From positions 90,697,495 to 90,761,494 of the forward strand of contig CM035441.1 of assembly GCA_020310875.1 (NCBI GenBank): a stretch of 64,000 nt of DNA, given 5' to 3'. The notes beneath the pieces are model-generated. The model ran no database searches. It was not told the DNA's origin and saw only the letters and a list, made by a program, of their open reading frames with translations. Below, piece after piece: positions 45,780 to 59,850 of the stretch. The DNA comes from Ceratopteris richardii. Taxonomy: Eukaryota > Streptophyta > Polypodiopsida > Polypodiales > Pteridaceae. Numbering within the stretch: the first letter of the stretch is position 1; every line of letters starts with the position of its first letter. The translations under genes and the position numbers were made by a program.

Positions 45780-48541
45780 GAAAATTAAGAGTCCTTACAA
45801 GGCCCATGCATGGTTCACTTTTTTCCCTAATGCTTCTCCCTAGGCACATGCTTTGTGAGAAGGTTTGCAATGTTATCTTATGTGGCATATAAGCCAAATT
45901 GATCTCCCTAGTAGAGATCCTCTCCCCAACATAATGATAGTGCACCTCAATGTAGTTAGTGGAAACACAAAATACACAATTGATCTCCCTAGTAGAGAGC
46001 CTCTCCCAAACATAATGATAGTGCACCTCAATGTAGTTAGTGGAAACACAAAATACAGGGTTCCACACAATTTTGAATGTGATTTGATTAATAGTGAAGA
46101 TCATGGTGGAAGAAGAGAAACCAACACGGAAATCATCCAAAGGGCATCTCAGCGACACACACCCAAGAATCACTATAAAATCATCCTTATCCTTAGCCTC
46201 ACAACTATACTAGCCATAATAGGGTGCTTCTTGCTCAACCAAGATATACATGAGCTACCAAGTATGAAGGAAAATCCATTGGTGGACACATGAGTGTCAT
46301 AGAGACCACTAGATTCCAAGTCATGAAAAGCATGTAAATCATGTGCTAATGATCCCTCCATGGGATAAAACAATCTAAGTTCAAGTACCACTCAAGCAGT
46401 AAAAGATGTGCTTAACTTTCTGTCAATGCTTGACACCTAGGCACTACATAAATGTGCTCATCTAAGAGACAAAAAAGTGAATATCAAGCCCTGTTATGCA
46501 CAAGTAAATCAAGCATCCAATAGCTTGCTCATAGAGAACAACATCACATGGATCTCGACAATCATGAAGACTCAACTCTAAACGTGTTTCCATAGGAAAA
46601 GAAATACGTTTGTTCTCTTTAAGTCTAGAATATTGCAATAAAATATCAACGTATATATTTTTTGACACAAAACTATTTCTCCATCAACTTGCATAACCTC
46701 AAGACCTAAAAAATGATGCAAATGCCCGAAATAGGAAATCTCTAAAGAGACATGAAGATCAGCCTTATATTCAACAATATACTTCTCATTAGGACCAGTG
46801 AGATACAACAATGATTAAAAGTACATCATCTACATGCTTAACATAATAAGTGCTATGAGTTAGAGTGTTCTCAGAACCATATGCTGGCAAATAGGCATGC
46901 ATCTTCTCATACCAATCACATGGTGCTTGCATGAAACCATATGATGCCCTTTTTGACATCCACACTTTGTTTTCATGCCCTTTCTATACAAACCAATGGG
47001 GCTGAAATACATACACTTCTTCATGTATGTCCCCATTTAGAAATGCAGTTTGAATGTCCATTCTATATACATTCCAATCATGATGAGCTATAAGCACACA
47101 AATGCTATGAATAGTGGTCATTTAGTATGTGGGAGCCAATGTGTCATCAAAATCAATGCCTCTCTCTTACGCATAACCTTTAACAACCACCATAACCTTA
47201 TACCTATCAAATTTACCATCAAGGTTACATTTGAGCTTGTACATATCACACAAAGACCAAGTATCATTGTTAATAATAGCATCATATTCTGATTGCATGA
47301 TAACCATACAATATTTTAATTTTGTGCTTCATCAAAACAGACGGGCGCATTCTCATCACAAACACTAGAGGAAGTCATTCCATAGCAACCTAATACTAAA
47401 GGAGTAGTGTGGGACCATAAATATGTATGATATGAAAAAGGTGCATCTATTTTGCTCTCTCGCAAATTTCAAAGTAGCCATCTATGCATAGTTTTAGCCT
47501 CTTCTATGTTATCCCTCTCATCAAGAAGTCTAAAATGTAAATATGCATTAGAAATGGAATGATCTACATCATCATTTGGAACCTATAAAGGCTCATAACT
47601 TGCCTCACTTAGACTAGGACTTCACTATCCAACTGTAAACGTAGGCACCAAAGTGTCATAAACATCTTTAGATTTAAGTAATGTCACATTGGTACATGCG
47701 AGCAATGGTTGAGTTACATTTTCCACAAAAAGAATTATGGGTAACCAAAATATGTTTACTTTGTGGATGATGCAAACGATAGCAATTGCTTCTAGAAGCG
47801 TACGCAACAAAAAAACATTTGATTGCTTTTTCATGGACTTTCCTATATTGTTGCTCAGGGATTAATGCATATGCTAGACAACCAAAGACATGCAAATGAG
47901 TAATAAATGGATTGTGACCATGTCAAGCCTCATATGGAGCTATCTATTGCAGTTCTTGGTGGGACACTTTTCTATGTATATATGGTGCACATATAATAAC
48001 CTTAACCTAGAAGCTATGTGCATGACTTTTGATCATACACCTTGCCTTCTCCATGAGAGGCGTGTTCTTTCTTTCAGCAACTCCATTTTGTTGAGATGTA
48101 TATAGTACAGTGATGTTTTATCCCACTCTTATCCAACAATGCATTAAAATCAAAAGATATGTAATCCCCCTTAATAAGAAATAAGGTTGCCAAATTTACA
48201 TAGTGACATATTTTCAGCCATAAACAAAATTCCTTTGAGGCATATAAACACTTCCATCTTTGCTTTCAACGGATAAACCCAAGAATCACTAGAGAAATCA
48301 TCAATAAAATTCACAAAGAAAAGATAGTTCCCAAAAGAAGGTGTCAACATAGGGCCACAAACCTCACTATGAACAAGTTGAAATTTATTAGCAGCTCCAA
48401 TTGAATGATCATTTGGGAAGGAGGAACACTGCAATTTTCCTGAAATACAACCTTTATAGCATGTTTATTCGATGCTTCAACTTTTGGTAGAGAGGAAACC
48501 ATTTTCGATTTCTCTAAGCATAAGAAACTAGCAAAATTCAC
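45780..48541 (-). pseudogene. Decayed Copia pol related to Copia-3 (Copia-4)
   Basis: Reading leftwards: gag-pre-integrase end (MNFASFLCLEKSKMVSSLP), integrase start (QLVHSEVCGPM, FVNFIDDFSS at 48,171-48,434), an integrase C-terminal part with FGCLAYALIPEQ (about 47,850-47,890), then a shifted RT region. MLYLTGPNEKYI and GHLHHFLGLEVMQVDG follow at 46,700-46,811, then RNase H (46,173-46,391) and its tail to about 45,790. All segments resemble Copia-3 at the protein level, so this is an older member of the same lineage. Many stops and frameshifts; gag, protease and both LTRs are not found. Confidence 0.85.
45899..46060 (-). repeat. 81-bp in-frame tandem duplication in Copia-4 RNase H tail
   Basis: Units 45,899-45,979 and 45,980-46,060 (period 81, 27 codons) differ at a few positions. 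Each contains the YIEVHYHYV segment, the conserved end of Copia RNase H. Confidence 0.9.
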
Positions 48542-49964
48542 ATGACTAGAGCATGACTAATTCCCCCGATCAAAAACCCTAGGTTGGATCCTTGGAATTG
48601 ACGTTTATCCTATGTCAAACCCTTAGATTAATTAATCTTGTATATACAGAGTGAAACCAAAACCTTAGACTTGGAAAATTAAAAAGAGAAAAATCAAAAA
48701 TAGAAATAAGTGGTGTGATTTTCCAAAAATATAAAATGAACATGCAAGATTGCTCCGGAAATAGAAAGTTATCTAAAGAGGTTAGCAGATTCTAGAAGCC
48801 CTAGGAGGGGGAGGGGAACCTATAAATAGGGGGCCAAGCTTCAATTGTTCTCCCTGTGGGTTTCTTCTGTGGAATGCCTCTGCAGGTAATCTTTTTGCCC
48901 ATCTCAATTATTTTTGGTGATCTTTGTTACTCACTACGACCGCAACGGAAGGGAGATGCGTTGTTGAGGCCTCTGGTGGTGAGAGAGAGATAATTGTAGA
49001 CCATCACGTAGAAGAGAGAAATAGGAGCATCGTGTCGTAGAGAGAGGCAAAACCAGCAGAGACGGCAGGCATGGCACACAGTCCGGAGCAGGAGAGAGTT
49101 GGCATAGAGAGAAATTCAGTGGCGTAGAGAAATCACGGCAGGAGAGAAGAGAAACTTCCACTGTCGGTGGTCCTGGCGACTGCTTGCGCGAGTTGTGAGG
49201 AGCTCCAGAATGATTGGAGAGAGGTAGGTGGCAAGCACAGAGGTAGGGAGCGGCAAAATTACTGTAGAGACTCAAGAATTAATCAGAGAGAGCACAAAAA
49301 TCGAGAGGAAAATTAAGAAGTCGACATAGCTAAGGCGGTTATTCCTTGTAAGGCGGTTATTCCTTGACCATTAATAGTTTTCCTCGTTATGAACATAACA
49401 CAAAAAGAATATGATCTTTTGAGATAATATCGTTATTATTGTAAACAATAATGCAAATACAACATGGACATTGAAGTTTAGACACAAGTTCTTTTGAAGT
49501 CTTACCTTCGCGGTGCATCTAATGAAAAAGCAATTCAAAAATAATTTTTTCTTGAAATTGAACTACTAGACAAGGCTATGAATTTTTTAATAAATCACTA
49601 ATCTGATGTTTTGAGATATTAAATTTGAGGATGTTGATTCTTTTCTTTATTTTCAAATGTACTAACATCTTTAACCCCACCCTCTGGGTTTCTTTGGAAC
49701 GCCTCTCCAGTGGAACGCTTCTCCAGGTATTGAAGTCGATGATTTCAGAGATTAAATGAAGTGACGAAAAGCTTTGAAGACCGAAGTAAAGAGCACCTTG
49801 TGGATCGTCCTTGTGCATCTACTCTCCAGGTTACTGCCTGATTGGAGGTTTCTGTGGACTATTGAAGTAAAGAGAAGAAAAGCTATTAATGAGAAGATCA
49901 AAGACTTAGAGTAAAGGAAGGATCCATCTGCAAAGACTGAAGCTGAAGATTGTGGGTGCCTTCT
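48542..49964. other. Non-coding region with a TATA box and short repeats
   Basis: No gene. TATAAATAG at 48,821-48,829 precedes a gggtttctt-type stretch (48,857-48,889) that recurs in altered form at 49,687-49,727. aaggcggttattccttg is repeated in tandem at about 49,332-49,367. The purine-rich part (48,940-49,260) gives a 113-codon antisense frame with no motif. It may be derived from an LTR, but no element is proven. Confidence 0.4.
48821..48829 (+). promoter_or_regulatory. Putative TATA box
   Basis: TATAAATAG after a G-rich stretch; no gene is seen downstream. Confidence 0.35.
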
Positions 49965-50088
49965 CGCACTGTAGCCAGAGGCCTCCCTTATATTTGGCTG
50001 ATCCGCACTGTAGCGACGGCATACATTTGTATTCACCTGTTCCGCACTGTAGCGGATTTTTTGTATCACCGACCCGCACTGTAGCGGG
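49965..50088 (+). repeat. Four hairpin-forming CGCACTGTAGC repeats
   Basis: CGCACTGTAGC begins at 49,965, 50,004, 50,043 and 50,075 (spacings 39, 39, 32). The third lies in TCCGCACTGTAGCGGA (50,041-50,056) and the fourth in CCCGCACTGTAGCGGG (50,073-50,088). Each of these has 5-bp perfect stems around the invariant loop ACTGTA. The outermost pair changes from T-A to C-G between the two. The spacers share a ttgtattcacc-like core. Confidence 0.85.
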
Positions 50089-51464
50089 CATCACTGTATT
50101 ACAGAGATTTTATTGGACGACTTTCGTCACATTTACATTGTATCATTGAGCTTTGTCTGCACATTGTATCTGGTTTCTTTAACTCCCGACGCCTACGGTC
50201 TTCCGCATACGCATGTTCGCTCGTCTCTTCTGAAAGGGTAGTGGTCGTACGAGGATCGCCACACCAGAGAGTGAGAGAGCGAGGCGCCCCGCGCGCAGAC
50301 GCCGCTCGCCAAACAGTGGGAACAACGCACACACGGGGCCTCATCCAACGCCGCGCCGGCTCTTCCCATTCACCTGACCTCCTGCTTCCCAACAGCGGCC
50401 TCTACAACAACCATTCTAGCCACTTTATTATTTGCCTCTCTACAGACTCTTTAGAAAAACTCATTATGATATGATCATTTCCCTTACAATATTTGCAAAA
50501 TTGTTTATTCTTTTCTTTTTCTGTTTATCTAATCTTTGTCTCCCTTCTTTCATTGGGTAGCATTAGTAGATTTCTACTTACTAGTAGATAAGCTCCATTT
50601 TCTTTTACCCTTGATCTGCAACACATGTAATTGATCTATTCTAATTGGACTAATCTTATTGTAACAAAATATAGAGTAACTCCTAAGATGTTGGGCCATT
50701 TGGATTGCTTTTCATCATCAAATGAATCGTGGAAGAAAAAAATTGATATTGGTCTAGAAGAGAATTCTGAAGAGTTTACACAAGTGAACTATCTAGCAAT
50801 AATTCATCAACACAAATCAACTACTCTTTCAAATCTCTAATCACATGTTTTCCTACCATTAATCCCTAGTTCATTGGTGATTATGGGTGTGAAGGTACTT
50901 AGGGTTAAAATTATTTTGATGGCTTCATAATGTCTTTTTGAGCTCTCTCTAACGATTTTCAAAGACTTTCTTTGGGTTTAAATTTGGAAAAAATTAGAAA
51001 CAAATTCGATTGTTTTCAAATGATTTGGCTACATGGAGAGATTGGTCTGAAGATCAATATTAGAGCTATAGGAGCTTGCAATTTTGTGTCCTTGGTAGTT
51101 TAGATTTATCTTAATTGCTGAATTTTCATTTCTTAATTCTTTTTAGAGGTTCCTTGGAGGGCGTGCAAGTGTGTTGGGAAGAGACATGGAGAGCTTATGT
51201 AGTTTTCTTAGGTCTAAGTAATATAGTTGACATACACTGGTAGGTGTTCTTGGCTAGTATTTGCACTATAAATTCAGCCCTTTAGTGTGATTTTATTGCA
51301 TGCACTAAGCACATACACCCTATGTATGCTTCTATCAATATTGCTTATGTACATCCATGTGGTCATTCATATAGGAGTAACATTTTTGCATAAAGCCTTT
51401 GACATCTATAAAGAGGGTCCATGTGACTTTTTCTCAAGTAGGAGACATTGAAATGTCAGCATCT
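50089..51464. other. No recognisable gene; short GC-rich patch
   Basis: 50,200-50,400 is clearly GC-rich against an AT-rich background and contains atccaacgccgcgccggct (50,343-50,361), a relative of the 19-bp repeats at 16,643. The rest is AT-rich without coding motifs, up to the start of copy 3. Confidence 0.55.
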
Positions 51465-51470
51465 CTTTGG

Positions 51471-54400
51471 TGATGTGGGTGGAGCACATACCCATCTTCA
51501 CCATAGGAGGTATATGCTAGTTGTTCATAGGTGCTCAATAATCCTAGTTTGCTTCTTTCAATTGAGTGGTTATATGGAGTAGAGTAAGTGATTAATTATG
51601 CATGTTTACATATTAATACTCATAGTTTTATGATTTCTATACATTTCCAAATGCTCATTTAAACTTTTAATTTTCTACATTGCTCATATCCTCATTTTGT
51701 AGTGGATAATCTAGAAAAATCTTTCTAGATTTTAGATTTACAACTATACAATGTTTGACTTTAAACCTTAAGAAACTTATTGGTGTGAGGACATACATCC
51801 TCACAATTTCCTACAATTTTCCTAGGTAGATTCTACCAAAATTTTCCCACACTTTCACATGGTCACGTTTCTTTTTAGCTTTCGTAGTGTTTCCACTATT
51901 CTCTATTCATTATCATTCTAGTTAGTTAACCCTCATCATGTCATTAGAGGAATTGGGCACATATGGTAGATCAAGGTCTAGTAAAAATGGTACCAAGAGG
52001 AGCTACAACTTATAGTAAAAGATCATTTTGAGATTAAAAATTTTGATGACACGAATTTTATCTATGGAAGGATCAGAGTAAAGATTTGTTACTTCAAAGG
52101 AGAAAGTGGAAACAAGGAGCTAGAAACAAGCTCATTCTGATCTTCCAAAATCCTTTAAGGCTAGTCTCTTACAAGCGAGTACAATAGATGTAGGTCTACA
52201 TATTATTTCATCTTGAGAACTTTGTGCGGCATAGCAATAGTGTGCATAACAATTTTTTCTATGTCTAAAGTAGTGAGCACAAGACTGCTTTGTCTACAGG
52301 TCGAGGTGTGGACACAGGGAAAAGTGATGGAGCTATTAGCAAAGAGTTTTAGCTTTTTTTATCCCTCTATAGTGAGGATTCATGAATCGTTAGTAAATGT
52401 GAGTATCTTCAAGTGGGTTAATATGTAGAGATGAACTATGAGGCTTGTTGATGCAAGTCTCTTTGCCTATAGTATACCATCCAAGTCCAAAGTCTTAATG
52501 TAGATTTTAATGATCAAGATCTAAATACCCTTCAAAGTTTCCCAATTCTTAAAGTGAAAGATTGAACTACATTTCTTGCTAAAGCATACTTTTAATTTGG
52601 AAGAAAGCTCAACTTCTCTTTTCTTGCTGAGCATAATGGGCGCATGCACATCAATGGAGAGTCCTCAACTATGGATGGTGAGCTATAGAGGCAAACTAGA
52701 CTCACCAAAAGTGGCCATGTGGAAAGGACATTAGGAAAAACTCAAATCATTATGGAGTGTGCACAAAAGATCCGATGTAAGTTAATATAGATTCATAAAA
52801 TCAAACTTACAAGAGAGTTCAACATGAAATCCACTACCAAAGTGTTTATGATCACTTTACAAATCTTGAGAACCACTTCAAACATGATGATAAAGGTTGG
52901 AAATAGTGTTTCGAAACACTCCACAAACTTGAGATGCGACACAATCCTTCAACAATGTCATCATTAAAATGCACTAGCAAGTTGGAGGAACAAGAGTGGG
53001 AGGGTGGGAAAAAGTGGTAGAAAGCGGTGGGTGGGAGGGCTACTAGCATTCAAAATGCTCTTAAAGCATATGGAAGAACATGAAACAAATTTCACCACCA
53101 AAAGAATGCCATCAAGAGAACAACCACTACCTCTAAAAGCACCACCAAGAAATGAACAACCAAGACCTCCAGCGAATGCTCTCATACCATATACAGACTA
53201 CACGTGTGGAAGCAAAATGAAAAGAAGAGTGTACTCACAATATGAAAGAGTCTGAGACTCAAAAGCAAGTGCACCATGAAATGGGAAAACTCCCATGGAC
53301 TAGATGTCAAGAGCATTGAATAATCTGCTCAAACTTTGAACCAAGTACAAAGTGGTGGGGAGACCCTCCTTATATAGATTTCAAGGGGTCCATGCAAAGT
53401 ACATCATTTGTGTGATAATTCCCCTTCAGGGATAATGAACGCACTACTAAAAGCAAATGGCAAGGTACCCAAATAATCTGAGATACCATATAAAAAGGAA
53501 ATGAAATGAAAATGGAGTGTGTCCTAGATATAAAGATGGAGATACACTCTCATATTCTGAACATATACATCTTGAATCAAGATGCCCTTTTGCATCTAGT
53601 CACTAATATACACTTTCACCATATTTGGTTCATACAACTTAAAATTTCAAATAGTTAAATTTTGAAGTTACTACTCACATCCCCGTCAACTTTCATATCT
53701 CGTTGCATCACTATACCATGATATTGACTATTAAAGAGAATGTGTTCATTTGAAAAGCAATGGCAACACTTCTATGCAGAATGAAACAACATATCACACG
53801 AAAGAGGGAACACAAAGGTTGAAGAAAACATGCAAAGCGTATTGTCTTTCGTTGGAGGAAGAAAGAACTTTCAGTCAAATGCATAGAGAAAATATACCAA
53901 ATATTTTCTTCAATCAAATGTGGAGGAAGAAAGAACTTTTCAATCAAATGCATAAAGAACTCTTCAATCAAATGCAGAGAGAAAATATACCAAATGAGAG
54001 GTGAAGAAAGATATAATGCTTTTGTTGAAAGATTATAAATGGAGTGTTGAAATGACAAAGCACTACTAACACTGAGCAATAACAAACAAGAACAAAGACA
54101 TGCTCTCTTTTTTGTTTGAGAAGAAATGCATAAAATGTTCAAAAAATGGCTTATTTTCCTATTCCACAATGAAAAACATTATTTCAGGTTCGATTAGGAC
54201 CATGAAAAACCACCATTGAAGCATCAGATTCATGAAGAAGCTTACTAAATTATTTTCAACGGCAAAAAAGGCCATCGAATGATCTAGCAGCTTGTGTTAG
54301 AGTTTCCAATTTCAGAAACTGGTGGCAATAATTCCGAAAACAAAGAAATTCAATCTCTTGATATAGCACTTGGCACTCTTGATGTGGGATTTATGTTCTC

Positions 54401-54729
54401 ATTCTTATTAAGAGTTTCATTTAATCTCCATGGAGAAATAAAATACACTTTTGGAGGGTTAGTATATATAACATCACATCATTTGGCACTAGCATAAACA
54501 TTGGAGGAGCTTTGCTACATACTTCTATTCTAGCTCATCAAGCTATTCTAGTGACCACTCGAGCACTATGACCTTAATTAACCATAAATGTAAAGCAAAC
54601 CACATATCAATCCAACACAAATCTATAGAATGTGAAATGAGCTAAGAAAAAATAACAAAAACATTGATCCTTATAGTCCAATAATCAAATCATTACAGAA
54701 TTATATGGTTACAAAGTTCAACAAACCTT
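51471..54729. other. Copy-3 upstream part, no intact gene
   Basis: Contains the fossil Copia leader/gag start at about 51,647-52,120 (as in copy 2), then the unresolved stretch equal to 1-1,954. No additional feature. Confidence 0.5.
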
Positions 54730-57700
54730 TTACAATAGAAGATGATCGTATAAATGCTCATCCTCTTCCATAGAAACATCTTTAGGGACTTGAGAAGGTG
54801 CTGAGGGTTTTTTTTCCTCTAGAACTCGATCCTCAAGGGCAACAATGTCTCCTAACTCATCTGCCAAAGGTGATACAAGGTCCCTTGATGTAGGTTGGAA
54901 TCTGTGTATGTCAGCTTTATGTTTCTTACCAACCTCCTGCTCCTCATCTGGGCATTCATTCAAGCCATTAATTTGCATCCTAATGAATCTTGAATTGGGC
55001 TTCATCCTTCTCTACAACAATGCAGTGCTGGAACATTTTGAGAGCAGAGGTTAGTGTTGTCCTTGAGAACAAACAAATCAATTACAAATGATGCCAAAAG
55101 AGTGCCAATGAGCAAGATTGCAATTAGAAGTACTTGTGCCAGAAAACAAGTCCAAGATCCAATCATCATCATTGGAGAACAATTGGATTAACCTCATTAT
55201 AAGCTTTTGGGGCTTTTGATAAGGATTAAGGAGTGATTTGTATCCTGACACATGAGGAACATTCTTTGTAATTGCAAGGAACATTAGCACAATCAAAATT
55301 CCATTCTCACTAAAATGTTCCATGACCCTTCTTTTACTAACTTCATCATAGTACCCAACAGTAAGGTAATCCATAGCACTAACGAACCTATGTCATGGCA
55401 TGTGATTTACATTTGCCTTTAACCTACAAATTTATAAGTATAAGAACAATGTCACGTGCAATTTCTAGAAAGAGACGAAAAGCAAGTACATACCATGTAA
55501 GACACTCGACAACATGACACCTTGACTTTAATGCTATTGAGACAGATTAGGATTTGTCCCTACTATGAAAAATGACGATCCTCTAGAGTGGTGACATGGT
55601 CAATTCAACAAAACTTGTAACCATCTTTCGTATCTATGGGTGCTTGAATGGCTCATCATCATTAATAGAACCACTCATTATAAAAAAGTATGGGATGTCT
55701 GCTATTAAAAGGGAGTAATGTCTCCTAGGTAGTATTGTACAAATGTACTTTACATGATCACAATATGTATTGTAATACAATGGCCTTAGGGTTCTATGGG
55801 GTTTGAAAAACATTTTAGTCTAGAGGACTTATCCTTGAGCTCCATCTCCTCTTAGCCTTTATTCTAGACTTCTCATTGCCCTTTGGATATGAGCAAGGAA
55901 GGTAGAAGGATATTCTTCATTTGGCTCACCACTCTTCTTTTGAGGTGTCTGTTAACAAAGGAAGAGTGTCAACTGAAAGATTTTTTACAAAGTGTAACAT
56001 ATAACAATGGTTCTTGAAGCTTAACATTGAATAAATCAATGCTAGGATACTTAAATTAATAGATAGTTAGAGACCAACTGCCATATAACTTAGTTCAAGT
56101 TGATGCTTGGCATCGACTAGTGGCAAACTATACCTAAAGTCAGGTGTGTGCTACAATACAATGCCTAACATCGAAATGCTAGTGAAATTCGATGTCTGGC
56201 ATCAAATTTGTACTAAAGCTTGTTGTTTCACATAGAAATTCTCTGATATTCAATGCTAGGCATGAACGTCTCGCATGTGTATTCGTATAAACTGATGCCC
56301 TGCATCGAATAGCACCAACTACTCAAGAAACTCAATCATATTATATTGTAACGAGCAAGAGAACTCACCCACGCATGGAACAATATAAAGTATTTTGACA
56401 ATGCTTTGTATGAGGAGGTTGTCAGGTACTCTAACTGGACTTCACTCCATGTGAAGCACCCAAGCCTCCTCATCATCACCTCTTTGAATCTTCATATAAA
56501 CTTTGTGATTGCATTGTGAATTTTAAAACAACATGATAAGTTAGTGAAAGAGCGAGAAAAACTGATCAATGACAAGACTCTATTTACTTATTTAGCTTGA
56601 TGACCATCTCCTCAAGGCTTAGGTCTTTGGAAATGACCCTTGATAATGTTGAAATTATCAAAGTGGCTTCCTTTATGTCTTAGAATGCTCTCAGGGTGTC
56701 AGGTTCATATCCTCAACAGTCTCATCAATGGAGAGATTAGCTTTCTTTCCCTTTCCTTTTACATCCCCCTAAGGATCTATTTTTGTGTCTTTCTATTTTT
56801 TTTGTTTGATGTCTTTTTCTCCCACATTGTGAGTATTTTATCCTGAAGATCCTAGATTTCCCATGTCTTGAAGGCAAGTTGGAACCATGGGTAGATTTAC
56901 AAGATGCATCTCACTTTACATTGTCAACCACTGTTATCGCTACTTCTATCAGTCATTGCTTTCTCAAATTTGGATGGATCTTTCCACCATCTTCCCTTAC
57001 GGCCTCAAAATACTCATGGTTTAAGAATCGGATACGCTCAATGGACAATATTTTTTTACTCTAATCATTGTCATTGTTTTGGTCCCAAGCTAGGAGTTTG
57101 GCCTCCTCTATATTCAAACCAACATAGATTTTACACTCTACATAACTAAAGAAGTATATAGTTGGATGCTCTTTTACAAGCTATCTTTTGGCCTCTACAG
57201 AGTGTGATCCTCCAATAACGTAGTATGTATAGTCCTCAAAAAAACCTTTGTTGAATTCCTCCACCAACCCGCATTCGTTTGGATCAAGTATTACCAAGAA
57301 TGGTATGACAATTGCATTTGGGTTTATCTTCATATTCTTCTTAAAGTCCTATACATGCAGATTATGTGGCTCCCTTATCTCAAGAGGCCTCCTTCTTGTA
57401 AGTGGGTCTATTGGGGGTCTCTTGATTATAGTAATGGGGAGGTGGAAAAGTTTCCCCTTTCTCACGAGCTTCTTCTTGGAAATCTCCTCCCTTATCTTAT
57501 TTTGTCTTGTAAGCAATATCCCAGATGGAGCTCTCCTCAAGGGGCAACTATATCATCCTCAGAGTCTAAGCTTTTTGTTGATTCCACATAAGTTGGCTTT
57601 GTCTTCCTCTAGGGCCTCTTCTACATGGGTTGCTTGCCCTTTGACTTTATAGGTGTCATGTTACTCTCCTAGCTTGGCATGATATTCCCCTATATCTATG

Positions 57701-57885
57701 GCAAGAGACCCATAATCAAATTTTCGGATTCCCTATAGATTTGAGCAAGCCTCTAGAACACAACATTCAGGGCATAGGAGCTCTATTTCTCGAATTGTAT
57801 TCCTCAATCCCTTAAGTCTCCACTAGGAAAAGGAGGTTATCTACGTCCTCATCTTCGTAGTCTATCTTGAACACAAGGCCATTCT
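54730..57885 (-). pseudogene. Decayed ParB-like plus DNA-methylase-like gene, copy 3
   Basis: Same structure as 1,955-5,112. The acidic tail is at 54,730-55,005, the methylase-like stretch with WILDLFSGT at 55,078-55,374, and the ParB-like motif region near 57,180-57,215. Its QNKIREEISKKKLVRKG part is open at 57,349-57,540. It shares most nonsense codons with copy 1, so the gene was already dead before the block duplicated. The last stop before the tail (TGA at 55,075-55,077) is also shared. Confidence 0.5.
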
Positions 57886-57889
57886 CTAT

Positions 57890-59139
57890 TTGCAGCTTGA
57901 TAACACTACAAGAGAGAATAAAAAATTCTATAGTTTTTGGATATTTATGCGTGCTTGTTGATAAAAAAGTTTTTCCGAAGGTTAAGGTAAATTTCCTTTT
58001 GGTTGGGCACACTCATGATCACATTGATCAAATGTTCAATACCTTCTCTAAGAGGTTAGCACTCCATAATGCTTTTACTCTTCTAATATTATGTGTGTTG
58101 ATTTCTAAAGCATATAGTCCAAAGCCTAAAGTTCAACATCTTGCACAAATTTATGACTCTAAGTAGTTTTTCTCAGTACGTATTGATAACACTACTAAGG
58201 TTTTGGCTCCATTGCACAACATTAGTTTCGACCACCTATTCTTGATGAGGAGGCTAGAGATGGATGGGAGGGTGGGAGGATAAAGATGGATGCATGTACA
58301 TATGGAGAAGAAAAGACAGCTAGAGCATGCAAAAAAATATGTTGGAGATTAAGATGTATCATGGTGGGATTAGTTTTTTAAACATGAAGAAGAGATTTTA
58401 AAGAATACCATTCAAGGGCATTGGCCAATTGATATTCCATTCACATGGGATTTTAGCACACAAAGATCAATGAACATAGACCAAGCATGTAATACAGATA
58501 CACTTCAAAGCTTTATGCATCCACTAGAAAGGAGTATTTATGTACGTCCAAGGGTGAGGAAATAGACCGAAGCACTATGGCAAGGAAATTTGAAAGAAAT
58601 AAATACTGGATCACTTATTGCAGTCCTTATTAATGGTGATGAGGCTACTAGACCATTTTGGGTAGAAAAAGTGCTAAAGGTATTAACAAATATTGAACAA
58701 AGAAGAATACAGGCTTTGATAGTCCATTGATATTATAGGAGAAGTAGTAATGCATTCACTGGTAAGAATAACTTAGAAATGGTATGTGACATTAGCAAAC
58801 CAAGAGGCTAAAAAGGAAAAAGAATATTCGAAGTACATCCACCCTTAAAATGGATGATGTAGATATTCTTGTTTATGATTTTGCCTTGACAAAACAGGGC
58901 ACTTGAGGAAAGCAACAATCAATATGATAAAGCAAAAGCTTCCAGAGCTATGTGGAACATCTAATCATAGGAAAACTAGAAGATCTATACATGATCCTGT
59001 AGGTATGTACTTGGATCAGGATAGAGCTCTTGTTGATATAGAGGAAGAAGAAGAGAGCTCTCAACAACCTCAGACTGAGTCAAATGCATCTAATGATGGG
59101 GGTGTAGGGATAGATCAAGAAAGTTGTGAATTAATTTGA
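57890..59139 (+). pseudogene. Decayed DUF7869-like gene, copy 3
   Basis: LQLDNT at 57,890, the same A-run frameshift, then VNFLLVGHTHDHIDQMF (about 57,987-58,040) and the KPK segment up to 58,166. FWVEKVLKV near 58,660 is better preserved than in copy 1. The acidic C-terminus is at 58,903-59,139. A one-base loss near 58,892 changes the frame relative to copy 1. Confidence 0.65.
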
Positions 59140-59850
59140 AAATCTATGACATTTTTTTTGCTTTTACAATGCCTCAAAAGCACTTCACATAAAGAAACCA
59201 TGTTCTATTGCATTTTTGAATCAATGTCAAAGATCCTCCATCAAGACATGTTTAATCTTTATTTTCTATATAAGATTTATTATCACTTTTATATTTCTCA
59301 CATAGATTCAAAAGATATTAATGTTAAATAGGTCCAAATTTTAGGTACATTTTTATTTCCTAAATTTTCAAAAATGATGAAAAAAGTCAAAAAATTACAT
59401 GTTTTCACTTGATTTTTGAAATGTTTGTATATTGGTCCAAATTGTTTTCAAACATAAGATGTAATTCGCTTGATTTTTGATAAGGGATTTCTCTTTTTAC
59501 GATATAGTTCTCATTTGTCATGAGTCGTTGTTTACTCCTACTCTACTTACATACACACATCTTCCAAGCTATGGGTGAAGGAAGAAAGGAAATGAAATCA
59601 TGATGAATGTAGAGAAATCACTTACATGCAATGCTCTATGAGCATAGAGACTCCATTAGGAGGGTTAGCACTCTTCCGAAGAGCTTGAGTAAGTGAGTCC
59701 CTTCTTATATGGAGTTGAGGGAAAATGTCCTTGCACGTGGGAGAAATGGACTTGCATATGAATGAATCTAAGCTTGGACAAAAAGGGTGGATCATGGAAC
59801 TCTAAACACCCCCTCCATGTGATGACCCTTTTGTTTTAATGTGAGGAACT

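Noticed and set aside
48934..49275. 113-codon minus-strand open frame
   Set aside because: Low-complexity purine/pyrimidine-rich sequence with no domain; likely chance.
49965..50088. CRISPR array
   Set aside because: Repeats are short, only four, with related spacers, in a plant retrotransposon setting without cas genes.
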